This document shows, piece by piece, positions 48,432 to 55,893 of a stretch of 64,000 nucleotides of DNA; position 1 is the first letter of the stretch, and every line of letters starts with the position of its first letter. This DNA is from Bradyrhizobium manausense (GTDB lineage Bacteria; Pseudomonadota; Alphaproteobacteria; Rhizobiales; Xanthobacteraceae). The notes under the pieces are model-generated. The model was not told where the DNA came from, did no database searches, and saw nothing but the letters and a program-made list of their open reading frames with translations. The stretch lies in assembly GCF_018130615.1 (NCBI RefSeq), contig NZ_JAFCKB010000007.1:1-64000 (forward strand), written 5' to 3'. The position numbers and the translations under genes were made by a program.

Positions 48432-49700
48432 CTATTTTCCCCGCAACTTCTCAATCAGCGGTGAAAGCAAGGACGACTTTTGTTTCTTCGTCTCGCTGCG
48501 GCCGGTCAGGCGCTGGGCGATCTGGAGAAACATCTCGATCGACTTGTGGTTGGCGGAGATCTCCGCGATCATCTGGCCGTTGTTGGCCGCTGCGCCGAAG
48601 ATCTGCGGCTCGAACGGGATCGAGACCACCGGCTGGCTCTCGATCGCCTTGGCGAATTCGGTGGCGGCGATCTCCGGCCGCTTGGGAATGCCGACCTGGT
48701 TCAGGCAGTACAGCGGCGGGCGGTCGTTGGGGCGGGCGGCCTTCAGCAGATCAAACAGGTTCTTGGTATTGCGCAGATTGGCAAGATCCGGTGCCGCCAC
48801 GATCAGGATGTCGTCGGCGCCGATCAAGGCGCGTTTGGTCCAGCCCGACCATTGATGCGGGATGTCGAGCACGATGCAGGGCATGGTGGCGCGCAGCGTG
48901 TCGAACACCGCGTCGAAGGCGTCGGTACCGAAATCATAGACCCGGTCGAGCGTCGCCGGCGCCGCCAGCAGGCTCAGATGGTCGGTGCATTTCGAGAGCA
49001 GGCGGTCGATGAAGGCGGTATCGACGCGATCGGGCGAGAACACGGCGTCCGCGATGCCCTGCGGCGGGTCCTGGTTGTAGTCGAGCCCGGCGGTGCCGAA
49101 GGCGAGATCGAGGTCGGCGACCACGGCGTCCATCGCGAGGTCCCGCGCGATCGCCCAGGCGACATTGTGGGAGATGGTGGAGGCGCCGACGCCGCCCTTG
49201 GCGCCGACGACCGCGATGATGCGGCCCACCGCCTTGGCTTCCGGCGCAGAGAACAGGTTGCAGATCGAGCGCACGACGTCGATCGGACCGACCGGCGCGA
49301 GCACGTAGTCGCTGACACCGCGGCGCACCAGCTCGCGATAGAGCATGACGTCGTTGATGCGGCCGATCACGACCACGCGGGTGCCGGCGTCGCAGACGGT
49401 GGCGAGCTGGTCGAGTCCGGTCAGCAAATCGTTGCGGGCGTCGCTCTCGAGCACGATCACATTGGGAGTGGGAGCAGACCGATAAGCCTCGATCGCGGCC
49501 GCCATGCCGCCCATCTGGATCTTCAGATGCGCCTTGCCCAGACGGCGATCCTCGCCGGCCGATTGCACGGCCGCAGCGGTTTCCACGGTCTCGCAGAAAG
49601 CCTGGACCGACACGCGGGGCGCTGGCGCAATATGCTCCTCCATCGGCGGCGGGGAGGCCTCCGGCTGCTCTTCCTGAGTCTGGCGCGCGTAGCTGATCAT
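48432..49700 (-). CDS. cpaE: Tad pilus localisation protein CpaE/TadZ
   Basis: A 422-residue two-domain protein. The N-terminal half resembles a receiver-like domain (VIVLESDARNDLLTGLDQLATVC and VIGRINDVMLYRELVRRGVSDY). The C-terminal half is ParA/MinD-like with deviant Walker A GAKGGVGASTISHNVAWAIA. Such proteins mark the pole or site of pilus assembly. The start codon overlaps the cpaD stop by four bases. Confidence 0.92.
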   Translation of the reverse strand: MISYARQTQEEQPEASPPPMEEHIAPAPRVSVQAFCETVETAAAVQSAGEDRRLGKAHLKIQMGGMAAAIEAYRSAPTPNVIVLESDARNDLLTGLDQLATVCDAGTRVVVIGRINDVMLYRELVRRGVSDYVLAPVGPIDVVRSICNLFSAPEAKAVGRIIAVVGAKGGVGASTISHNVAWAIARDLAMDAVVADLDLAFGTAGLDYNQDPPQGIADAVFSPDRVDTAFIDRLLSKCTDHLSLLAAPATLDRVYDFGTDAFDAVFDTLRATMPCIVLDIPHQWSGWTKRALIGADDILIVAAPDLANLRNTKNLFDLLKAARPNDRPPLYCLNQVGIPKRPEIAATEFAKAIESQPVVSIPFEPQIFGAAANNGQMIAEISANHKSIEMFLQIAQRLTGRSETKKQKSSLLSPLIEKLRGK

Positions 49701-50431
49701 TTGCCGGTGTCGCTGAGTTTGGCCTTGTCGGCCTCGGGATAGGTGGTGGTCGTCGGCGTGCCCTTGCGGTATTTCTCGAAGGCGGTGATGCGCCGCGGCG
49801 TGTAGGAGGGAGTTTCAGGCCGCGGCTGTTCGAGATCCGACGGATTGTCGATCATGGCCGCCATGTTGCGCTGATAAGAGCAGCCGAAATTGTAATAATC
49901 CTTGTTCTCGAACCAGCTCTTGTTCTTCATCGAGGGGCCGAGATCCTCTGGCCACAGGCCGCAGGGGCCGGCGACAGCGGCGATCTTCGAATAGGTCAGC
50001 CTGATCGGCGGCAGGAAGCGCTTGTCTTCCGGCTGGTAGGGGCGGGTGGTGATGCCGCGCGGGGGAACGCCCGCTGCTGCCAGCATCGCCTGAATCTCGT
50101 GCAGCGATTCCGCCGCCGGCCGCGCATTGGGCGTTCCGGACGGCACGTCGATGTGGATGGCGCCGGTGCCCTCGTGCAGCCAGGTCGAGGCCAGACCCAT
50201 CACGTCGGCGCGCTGGGCGGCGGTCAGGCCGCCGCGGGCGTGACCGACGAACACGACGATCGAACGGTTCTGTTCCTCGATCGCGATCGGATGACGCTGC
50301 TTGTAATCGTCGGGAATGGACGCGGTGGCCACTTCGTCGTGCTGGCAGCCGCCGAGCGCAAGCGCGATACCGACGAGCGCAGCACCGAGGCCGGCGGCGC
50401 GGTAGCGGATCTGGGGTCGTGCTGTGTTCAT
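49697..50431 (-). CDS. cpaD: Pilus assembly lipoprotein CpaD
   Basis: A 244-residue lipoprotein with lipobox LGGC (residues about 26-29 in ALVGIALALGGCQHDE). The mature part has HPIAIEEQNRSIVVFVG and the C-terminal FGCSYQRNMAAMIDNPSDLEQPRP, which are CpaD hallmarks. It stabilises the outer membrane secretin channel. It is coupled to cpaE by an ATGA overlap. Confidence 0.92.
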   Translation of the reverse strand: MNTARPQIRYRAAGLGAALVGIALALGGCQHDEVATASIPDDYKQRHPIAIEEQNRSIVVFVGHARGGLTAAQRADVMGLASTWLHEGTGAIHIDVPSGTPNARPAAESLHEIQAMLAAAGVPPRGITTRPYQPEDKRFLPPIRLTYSKIAAVAGPCGLWPEDLGPSMKNKSWFENKDYYNFGCSYQRNMAAMIDNPSDLEQPRPETPSYTPRRITAFEKYRKGTPTTTTYPEADKAKLSDTGK

Positions 50432-50451
50432 AATTATGTCCCCGTTCCGCG

Positions 50452-51927
50452 TCAGTCGGTGATGAAGCCGTAGGTGCCGCGGTAGTTCTTTGCCGGCTCG
50501 GTCCGGCCCGGCACGCCATAGATCCGATTGATGTTGCCAATCAGCTCGGCCTGCGGATCCGAAGGCGCCGCGAAGCCGTCGTCCGGCCGCGACAGGTCCT
50601 TTGGCGACGCTGCACGAACGACATAGGGCGTCACGATCACGACCAGTTCGGTCGTGTTGTTGACGAAGTCGCGGCTGCGGAACAGTGAGCCGAGGACCGG
50701 GAGCTGCATCAGCCCCGGCAATCCGCTGATCGCCTGCTTGGTCTGCTGCTGGATCAGGCCGGCCATCGCCATCGCGCCGCCGGAGGGAATTTCCAGCGAG
50801 GTCTCGGCGCGGCGGGTCCTGATCGAAGGCACCGTCAGCGAGTTGACCGCGGTCGATGTCACGGCCTGAGACAGCGTGATCGAATTGTCGTTCGACAGTT
50901 CCGAGACCTCGGTCATCACCCGCAGGCTGATCTTCCCCTCGCTCAAAACGACGGGGGTGAAGTTGAGCGAGATGCCGAACTTCTTGAAGCTGATCTGGGT
51001 GGTACAGACATGCGTGGTGGGGTCGCAGGCATAGCCTGCCGGCACCGGGAATTCGCCTCCCGCGATAAACGTCGCGGACTCGCCGGAAATCGCGGTCAGG
51101 TTCGGCTCGGCCAGGGTCCGGATCACGCCCGCGGTTTCCATCGCGCGCAGGGTTGCCTGCACCGACGGGGTCGCACCGAACTTCGTGGTCAGGCTGTTAC
51201 CGTCCACCAGATTGTGGCCAAGCGCCGTGAACGGGTTGGAATTGGTGAAGCTCACCACGGAGGTGCCGTAGTTGAGGTTCGCGGTGAGGTCGATGCCGAG
51301 CTGCTTGACGATGTTGCGCGCGACTTCCGCGACCGTCACCTTCAGCATGACCTGGTCGCGCCCGCGGACCACGATCGAGTTCACGACCTTTTCCGGGCCG
51401 CCGGCAAGCCGTGCGGCGAGATCGTTGGCCTGCTGCGCTTCGGCCGGATTGGCCGCGGTGCCGCTCAGGACGACGCCGTCGCCGAGGCCGTCGATCTGGA
51501 TATCGGAATTGGGCAGGATCTGCTTCAGCGCCGCGCGCACGCCGTTGAGGTCGCGCTTGACCGCGATGTCATAGGCGGCGATCTGCTGGCCGGCGGAATC
51601 GAAGAACACGATGTTTGTCTGGCCGACCGAAGCACCGATGATGTAGGCGCGCTGGGACGAGCGCACCACCGCATTGGCGATCTTGGGATCGGCGACGAGC
51701 ACGTCCTTGATGTCGCGCGGCAGGTCGATCACGATCGACTTGCCGACGCCGAGCGAGAGGAAGCGCGCATTCATCTGGCCGTCGGCCGCGACCGGCGCCG
51801 CGGGACGGTAATCCGCTGCGATCACGGGCGTCAGCGCGGGGTTGAGCGTCAGCGCGAGAGCGGCCGAGAACGACAGGGCGCGAACCATCGAGGTCCGCAG
51901 CGTCGCCAGATCTGCCCTGCATTTCAT
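50452..51927 (-). CDS. cpaC: Tad pilus secretin CpaC/RcpA
   Basis: A secretin of 491 residues from the ATG at 51927 (MKCRADLATLRTSMVRALSFS), which has GAGGA eight bases upstream. An ATG at 51942 that overlaps the cpaB stop (ATGA) would add five residues and is possible. There is a signal peptide (about 1-37), then a pilus N-domain (IVIDLPRDIKDVLVADPKIANAVV), a BON-like domain and the secretin core (GAMAMAGLIQQQTKQAISGLPGLMQLPVLGSLF). It forms the outer membrane channel for the Flp pilus. Confidence 0.94.
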   Translation of the reverse strand: MKCRADLATLRTSMVRALSFSAALALTLNPALTPVIAADYRPAAPVAADGQMNARFLSLGVGKSIVIDLPRDIKDVLVADPKIANAVVRSSQRAYIIGASVGQTNIVFFDSAGQQIAAYDIAVKRDLNGVRAALKQILPNSDIQIDGLGDGVVLSGTAANPAEAQQANDLAARLAGGPEKVVNSIVVRGRDQVMLKVTVAEVARNIVKQLGIDLTANLNYGTSVVSFTNSNPFTALGHNLVDGNSLTTKFGATPSVQATLRAMETAGVIRTLAEPNLTAISGESATFIAGGEFPVPAGYACDPTTHVCTTQISFKKFGISLNFTPVVLSEGKISLRVMTEVSELSNDNSITLSQAVTSTAVNSLTVPSIRTRRAETSLEIPSGGAMAMAGLIQQQTKQAISGLPGLMQLPVLGSLFRSRDFVNNTTELVVIVTPYVVRAASPKDLSRPDDGFAAPSDPQAELIGNINRIYGVPGRTEPAKNYRGTYGFITD

Positions 51928-51938
51928 GTCGCTTGTCC

Positions 51939-52730
51939 TCATTGTGCCTTCGACGCCTGGCTCTGAACGCCGTATCGAATGATCGAAATGCCGTCGCGCT
52001 TCAGTGCGGTGTCATCGAGCGTGATCTCGCTCATCTTGGTGTCCGCGATGCTGCGCAGCGCCAGCGAGATCGTTCCAGCCTGGCGGGACGAGGACAGCAG
52101 CTGGGTTTGTGCAGCATTGAGCTCCAAGGTCACGGTCTTGCCGACCACCGTGTTCTGGCCGTCCTTTTCCTTCGGCGCCTGGTCGATCGCCAGCACGCGG
52201 ACATTGACCAGAATGACCTCGGACTTGATGATATCGTTGGCGCCGGCGTTCTGGTCCTTCAAGCGGCGCGTGAGCAGCACGTCGACGCGATCGTTCGGCA
52301 GGATGAAGCCGCCGGCGCCGGTCTCGGGCGAGATCTCGGTGGAGATGGCGCGCATGCCGCTCGGCAGGATCGCGGCCATGAAGCCGGAACCATCGGCCTT
52401 AACCAGCTTCTGGTCGCGGATCGGCTCGCCCTGGATGAAGGGAGCGCGCGCAATCGAGCCGGTAACCTGGGTCGCGCCGTCGGGGCGCTCGCTGCGGCGG
52501 ATGAAGGCGGCGCTGGCAGTCGCGGTCGGCCAGGTCTGCCACTGCACGTCTTCCGGCTTCACGGTCTGGCCGAGGCCGATATCGTTCTTGGCGACCAGGA
52601 CGTCGGTGGTGGGAAGCTGCGCGACCGGAGCCGCCGGAGGCGGCGCAGAGTCCGAACTGCTCGCCAGGTACGCGGCGATACCGCCGGCGCAGATGGCGAC
52701 CGTCAGGACGACTATGCGTGCCCTATTCAT
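51939..52730 (-). CDS. cpaB: Pilus assembly protein CpaB/RcpC
   Basis: A 263-residue periplasmic protein with an N-terminal signal anchor (MNRARIVVLTVAICAGGIAA) and an SAF-type domain (TDVLVAKNDIGLGQTVKPEDVQW, then QGEPIRDQKLV). A second domain has RVLAIDQAPKEKDGQN and VTLELNAAQTQLLSSSRQAGTISLALR. An alternative GTG at 52739 adds three residues. It probably gates or stabilises the secretin. Confidence 0.92.
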   Translation of the reverse strand: MNRARIVVLTVAICAGGIAAYLASSSDSAPPPAAPVAQLPTTDVLVAKNDIGLGQTVKPEDVQWQTWPTATASAAFIRRSERPDGATQVTGSIARAPFIQGEPIRDQKLVKADGSGFMAAILPSGMRAISTEISPETGAGGFILPNDRVDVLLTRRLKDQNAGANDIIKSEVILVNVRVLAIDQAPKEKDGQNTVVGKTVTLELNAAQTQLLSSSRQAGTISLALRSIADTKMSEITLDDTALKRDGISIIRYGVQSQASKAQ

Positions 52731-52857
52731 ACGCTTCACTTTCCACAGAACGCCGCGACGCTGCCGCCGCCGTAATCGGCAGTTGACCAGCTATTCGTCA
52801 AAGCATGGTTAATGAGGCGTATCTAAATCGCCTTAACGCCTGGTTTATCCGGACTGT
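52731..52857. promoter_or_regulatory. Spacer upstream of cpaB with near-consensus CtrA-like site
   Basis: At 52833-52847 the sequence is TTAA-CGCCTGG-TTTA, one mismatch from TTAA-N7-TTAA, the CtrA recognition pattern of alphaproteobacteria. It lies about 100 bases before the cpaB start and could regulate pilus genes. Another TTAA is at 52810. Assignment by pattern only. Confidence 0.35.
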
Positions 52858-53382
52858 TCAGTGCAGTGCGAGGTGAGCGAGGTCGATCGCTTTCACCCAT
52901 TCGGTCTCGGGGTAGACCATCAATGCGCCAAGCGCGAGCGCGATGCCGTAGGGAATGCCGGTCTGCTTGTCGTGCAGCCGCGCGAGCCAGGCCTGGCCGG
53001 CAAGCCCGTATGGCAATGGCCATTGCCGGAACTGGAGCAGGAGCAGCGTCAGCGCTCCGCCGAACAGCGAGGCGTAGAGCAGGAAGTCCATCAATTGGGC
53101 GAAGCCGAACCAGAGCGCCACGGAAGCCGCGACCTTGGCATCGCCGCCGCCCATCCAGCCCATCGCAAAGCAGGTGAAGGCCACGACAAGAAGCAGCGCG
53201 CCGGCGCCGACATGGCTCAGCATCTCGTAAGGTGCCATGCCACCGGCAAAGGCGAGCACGAAGAAGCCTGCGATCAGCGCCAGCGAGACGCGGTTCGAAA
53301 TCGTCATGGTGAAGAGATCGCTGGCGGCTGCGAACGCCATCAGGGCCGGGAAGAGCAGGAGGCGCGCGAGGTCGAGGATCAT
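52858..53382 (-). CDS. cpaA: Prepilin peptidase CpaA/TadV
   Basis: A 174-residue type IV (A24) peptidase. The start at 53382 (MILDLARLLLFPALMAFAAASDLFTMTISNR) matches the family; the longer frame is rejected. One catalytic Asp is in AASDLFTMTISN and the second in MGWMGGGDAKVAAS (GxGD type). It is an integral membrane protein that cleaves the Flp leader and the pseudopilins. Confidence 0.92.
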   Translation of the reverse strand: MILDLARLLLFPALMAFAAASDLFTMTISNRVSLALIAGFFVLAFAGGMAPYEMLSHVGAGALLLVVAFTCFAMGWMGGGDAKVAASVALWFGFAQLMDFLLYASLFGGALTLLLLQFRQWPLPYGLAGQAWLARLHDKQTGIPYGIALALGALMVYPETEWVKAIDLAHLALH

Positions 53383-53477
53383 GGGCTGCGTCTTGAGGCC
53401 TGGGTCTGTCGCCGGATCGGGGCGTCGGCGCATGCTAGCGGGCAGTGCTAAACAAACCGAAAACGGCCGCGGCGGCC

Positions 53478-53624
53478 TCACCACAGGCTGGCGATGCGCA
53501 TCGCGAGCGTGACCATGGCGAGCAGCAGCGCAAGGCAGACCCAATAGGTCGACGCGTCGATGCGCGTCGTGTCTGCCTCGTTCGCCGCAATCGCGGCATC
53601 GGTTCTGTGCTTACGCAACGCCAC
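53478..53624 (-). CDS. Small hypothetical membrane protein beside flp
   Basis: A 48-residue reading frame from GTG at 53624, reading VALRKHRTDAAIAANEAD and then a hydrophobic stretch YWVCLALLLAMVTLAMRI near the C-terminus. There is no strong ribosome binding site. It lies between cpaA and flp on the same strand, after the flp terminator. A different, Arg-rich frame covers the same bases. The predicted membrane span and location make it plausible, but conservation would have to be checked. Confidence 0.4.
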   Translation of the reverse strand: MALRKHRTDAAIAANEADTTRIDASTYWVCLALLLAMVTLAMRIASLW

Positions 53625-53643
53625 TGGAACTCGCACACTCCAG

Positions 53644-53675
53644 AAAAACAAAGGCCCCGGAGGTCCGGGGCTTTT
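53644..53675 (-). terminator. Intrinsic terminator of flp
   Basis: On the minus strand, GCCCCGG-acct-CCGGGGC (53654-53671) is followed by CTTTGTTTTT. A 7-bp G/C stem plus T-run is a typical intrinsic terminator, located 20 bases after the flp stop. It would allow abundant, separate flp mRNA. Confidence 0.85.
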
Positions 53676-53694
53676 GCGTCGTTTGCCGGTCGGC

Positions 53695-53859
53695 TTACTT
53701 CAGCGACGAGCTGATCGAGCCGAACTTGGTGTTCAGCGTGCTGCCGAGGTTGTTGACGACGGTGATGATGGCCAGCGCGATGCCGGCGGCGATCAGGCCG
53801 TATTCGATGGCGGTGGCGCCGGATTCATCCTTCGCGAAACGCGCAATCAGGTTCTTCAT
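53695..53859 (-). CDS. flp: Flp-type (type IVb) major pilin
   Basis: A 54-residue prepilin, too short for many gene callers. It reads MKNLIARFAKDESGATAIEY, and continues with a hydrophobic helix GLIAAGIALAIITVV and NNLGSTLNTKFG. The processing site is Gly14-Ala15, and the Glu19-Tyr20 pair is the hallmark of Flp pilins. It is cleaved by CpaA and assembled by TadA/B/C. It has its own terminator and lies upstream of the cpaA-tadC block. Confidence 0.95.
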   Translation of the reverse strand: MKNLIARFAKDESGATAIEYGLIAAGIALAIITVVNNLGSTLNTKFGSISSSLK

Positions 53860-54115
53860 GAACTAAACTCCATCTGGGTGTGTGGTCGCCACGTTCGGCG
53901 CTGCATTGACGCAACGACCATGTGAGCCGAGCTCTTTCGGTGAAGTTAATTCGGTAGGTCAAACCCGCGTCGAGTGCGATGCTTTTGGCCAAAGTGAATT
54001 TCGCCTTAAGGCGGCCGCTGCAATTCGCTCCGGTTGCGAACACGCCGTCAACTTCACCCTCCTTTAAATTTCGCGGAGTAGGCCTAGACGAGATCAGCAG
54101 CCTGGAAGCGAAGCG
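53860..54115. other. Divergent promoter region between flp and the desaturase-like gene
   Basis: 256 bases without a gene. It should hold the flp promoter on minus. It contains TTTGGCCAAA, a 10-bp palindrome at 53984-53993, and CCTTAAGG at 54004-54011. TTAA motifs are frequent but no TTAA-N7-TTAA was found. Confidence 0.4.
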
Positions 54116-54946
54116 ATGATGTCGAGCCTGCCCATGCAAGTCGCCCTGATGCTGGGCGAGACCATAGAGAAGGTGATCCCCGTCACTCTCCTGCTCGCGG
54201 CGGTCTTCACGGTGCTCGAGCATTTCTGGGCCTGCAATCCCGGTCCGTCATGGTGGCGCAAGCGGGAGATCGTGACCGACATCTGCTACTGGTTCTTCGT
54301 CCCCGTGTTTGCCCGCACCATGCGGATCGGGCTCCTGATCGTCACCGCCGGCATCGTTTTCAACATCCACGACGCCGACGAGCTGATCGCCTTCTACGAC
54401 AACGGCCACGGTCCGTTGTCGCAACTGCCGCTCTGGGTGCAGGGTGTGCTGTTCCTGGTGCTGGCCGACTTCATGCTGTACTGGCTGCACCGGCTGTTTC
54501 ACGGCGGCGGGTTCTGGAAATACCATGCGATCCATCACTCCTCGGAGGAGATCAGCTGGATTTCGGCGGCCCGTTTCCATCCAGTCAATCTGATGCTCGG
54601 CACGATCGGCGTTGACGTCGTGCTGCTGATGGCCGGCATCTCGCCGAACGTGATGATCTGGGTCGGCCCGTTCACGACCTTCCATTCGGCTTTCGTGCAT
54701 GCCAACCTGAACTGGACCTTCGGGCCGTTCAGATATGTGCTGGCGACGCCGGTATTCCACCGGTGGCATCACACCGCGCTCGAAGAGGGCGGCGACACCA
54801 ATTTTGCCGGTACCTTCCCGATCTGGGACGTGCTGTTCAGAACCTTCCGCATGCCGAAGGACGAGCTGCCGCAGGACTACGGCAAGGACGAAGCGACAAT
54901 GCCCAAGGAAATTGCGGGCCAGCTTGCTTATCCATTCCGGCACTAG
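54116..54946 (+). CDS. Sterol desaturase / fatty acid hydroxylase family membrane protein
   Basis: A 276-residue integral membrane di-iron enzyme. Histidine clusters are HRLFH (YWLHRLFHGGGFWKYH), HAIHHSS and, further on, HRWHHTALEEGGDTNFAG, the canonical triple His-box set. About four membrane segments lie in the first 130 residues and around 170-195. It would hydroxylate or desaturate a lipid using oxygen and an electron donor. The ATG at 54116 or 54119 could start it. Sitting inside the Tad pilus locus is unexpected; a lipid-modifying role in the envelope is possible. Confidence 0.88.
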   Translation: MMSSLPMQVALMLGETIEKVIPVTLLLAAVFTVLEHFWACNPGPSWWRKREIVTDICYWFFVPVFARTMRIGLLIVTAGIVFNIHDADELIAFYDNGHGPLSQLPLWVQGVLFLVLADFMLYWLHRLFHGGGFWKYHAIHHSSEEISWISAARFHPVNLMLGTIGVDVVLLMAGISPNVMIWVGPFTTFHSAFVHANLNWTFGPFRYVLATPVFHRWHHTALEEGGDTNFAGTFPIWDVLFRTFRMPKDELPQDYGKDEATMPKEIAGQLAYPFRH

Positions 54947-55094
54947 GCGTCCTGGGCGACAAAACGCCGGTCCGTTCAAACAATACGTGCCGAGTTTGCG
55001 GATCGTTCACGAATTACAGGCAGGTTAATCGGGTCGGGCACCGGCTCCGCTTCTTGACCGATCATGCCGGTTTGTAACGTCCCGGGGTAAGAGT

Positions 55095-55586
55095 ATGCGT
55101 AAAGAGTTTCTGCGCCGTCATGCGCGCATCTGTCTCCTGGCTGCGGCCGCTGTGCTGGCTTCGCCGGCCATCGGCCTGGCCGAGCCGACCGTCGATACCA
55201 TCGCCGTCAATGTCGACCAGGCCAAGCTCGTGCGGCTGCCCGGCAAGGTGGCAACGATCGTGGTCGGCAATCCGCTGATCGCCGATGTCACGCTTCAACC
55301 CGGCGGGATGATCGTCGTGACCGGCAAAGGCTACGGCGCCACCAACTTCATCGCGCTCGATCGCGGCGGCGAGATCCTGGTCGACCGGCAGATCCAGGTC
55401 GAGGGTCCGAGCGACCGGCTCGTCACCGTCTATCGCGGTGTCGAACGGGAATCCTATAGCTGCATGCCGCTTTGCCAGCGCCGTGTCACGCTCGGCGACA
55501 GCGACAATTATTTCAACACCACGATGAGCCAGGCCGGTTCACTGAGCGGCAACGCCAGCGGCAGTGCCGGTGCCAAGCCGAACTAA
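55095..55586 (+). CDS. Free-standing pilus assembly N-terminal (CpaC-N) domain protein
   Basis: A 163-residue secreted protein: signal peptide (MRKEFLRRHARICLLAAAAVLASPAIGLAE), then TIAVNVDQAKLVRLPGKVATIVVGNPLIADVTLQ. This is the T2SS/T3SS pilus-N domain found at the N-terminus of CpaC, but here without the secretin part. A C-terminal tail carries a CMPLC pair and ends Gly/Ser/Ala-rich. It may cap, scaffold or regulate the secretin. It belongs to the plus-strand half of the Tad locus. Confidence 0.8.
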   Translation: MRKEFLRRHARICLLAAAAVLASPAIGLAEPTVDTIAVNVDQAKLVRLPGKVATIVVGNPLIADVTLQPGGMIVVTGKGYGATNFIALDRGGEILVDRQIQVEGPSDRLVTVYRGVERESYSCMPLCQRRVTLGDSDNYFNTTMSQAGSLSGNASGSAGAKPN

Positions 55587-55893
55587 CACGACGAAAATAC
55601 CGCCAATCTGCCGCGATTTCCGCGCCCCGCGTCGGCTTGCGCGGACGTCGCTCGGAAAGCTTTCCCCGATTTGGGATTCGCTTCGAACATTTAAGCTCGG
55701 TTAATGATGTCGGTTCAATCCCGCGATGGGATTCCTCGCAGACCCGTGTTCACACATTCGAAGTAAGCATTGTTTAAGTGGCCATCCCCAGATTGGCCCC
55801 TGCTGGAACCGTCCGGCAGAGCAAGCGGCGATGCCTCTCCCTCTGAATGAGAGAAGCGCTCATGCTCCGCCGGCGCCAAACGGGATAAGGGTC
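55587..55893. other. Spacer upstream of the TadG-like gene
   Basis: 307 bases with several TTAA motifs (55692-55695, 55702-55705, 55773-55776), including TTAA-GCTCGG-TTAA with six rather than seven intervening bases. It is likely to hold a promoter for the pseudopilin genes. An in-frame upstream extension of the next gene from 55726 has no fitting N-terminus. Confidence 0.4.

Noticed and set aside
46923-48464. Plus-strand open frame over cpaF
   Set aside because: Antisense shadow of the secretion ATPase gene; no family features.
53435-53638. A 67-codon Arg-rich frame on minus between cpaA and flp
   Set aside because: Composition looks like out-of-frame reading; the neighbouring frame with a membrane span is more credible.
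55692-55705. CtrA site TTAA-N6-TTAA upstream of tadG
   Set aside because: The spacer is six instead of seven bases, so it does not fit the known recognition pattern.
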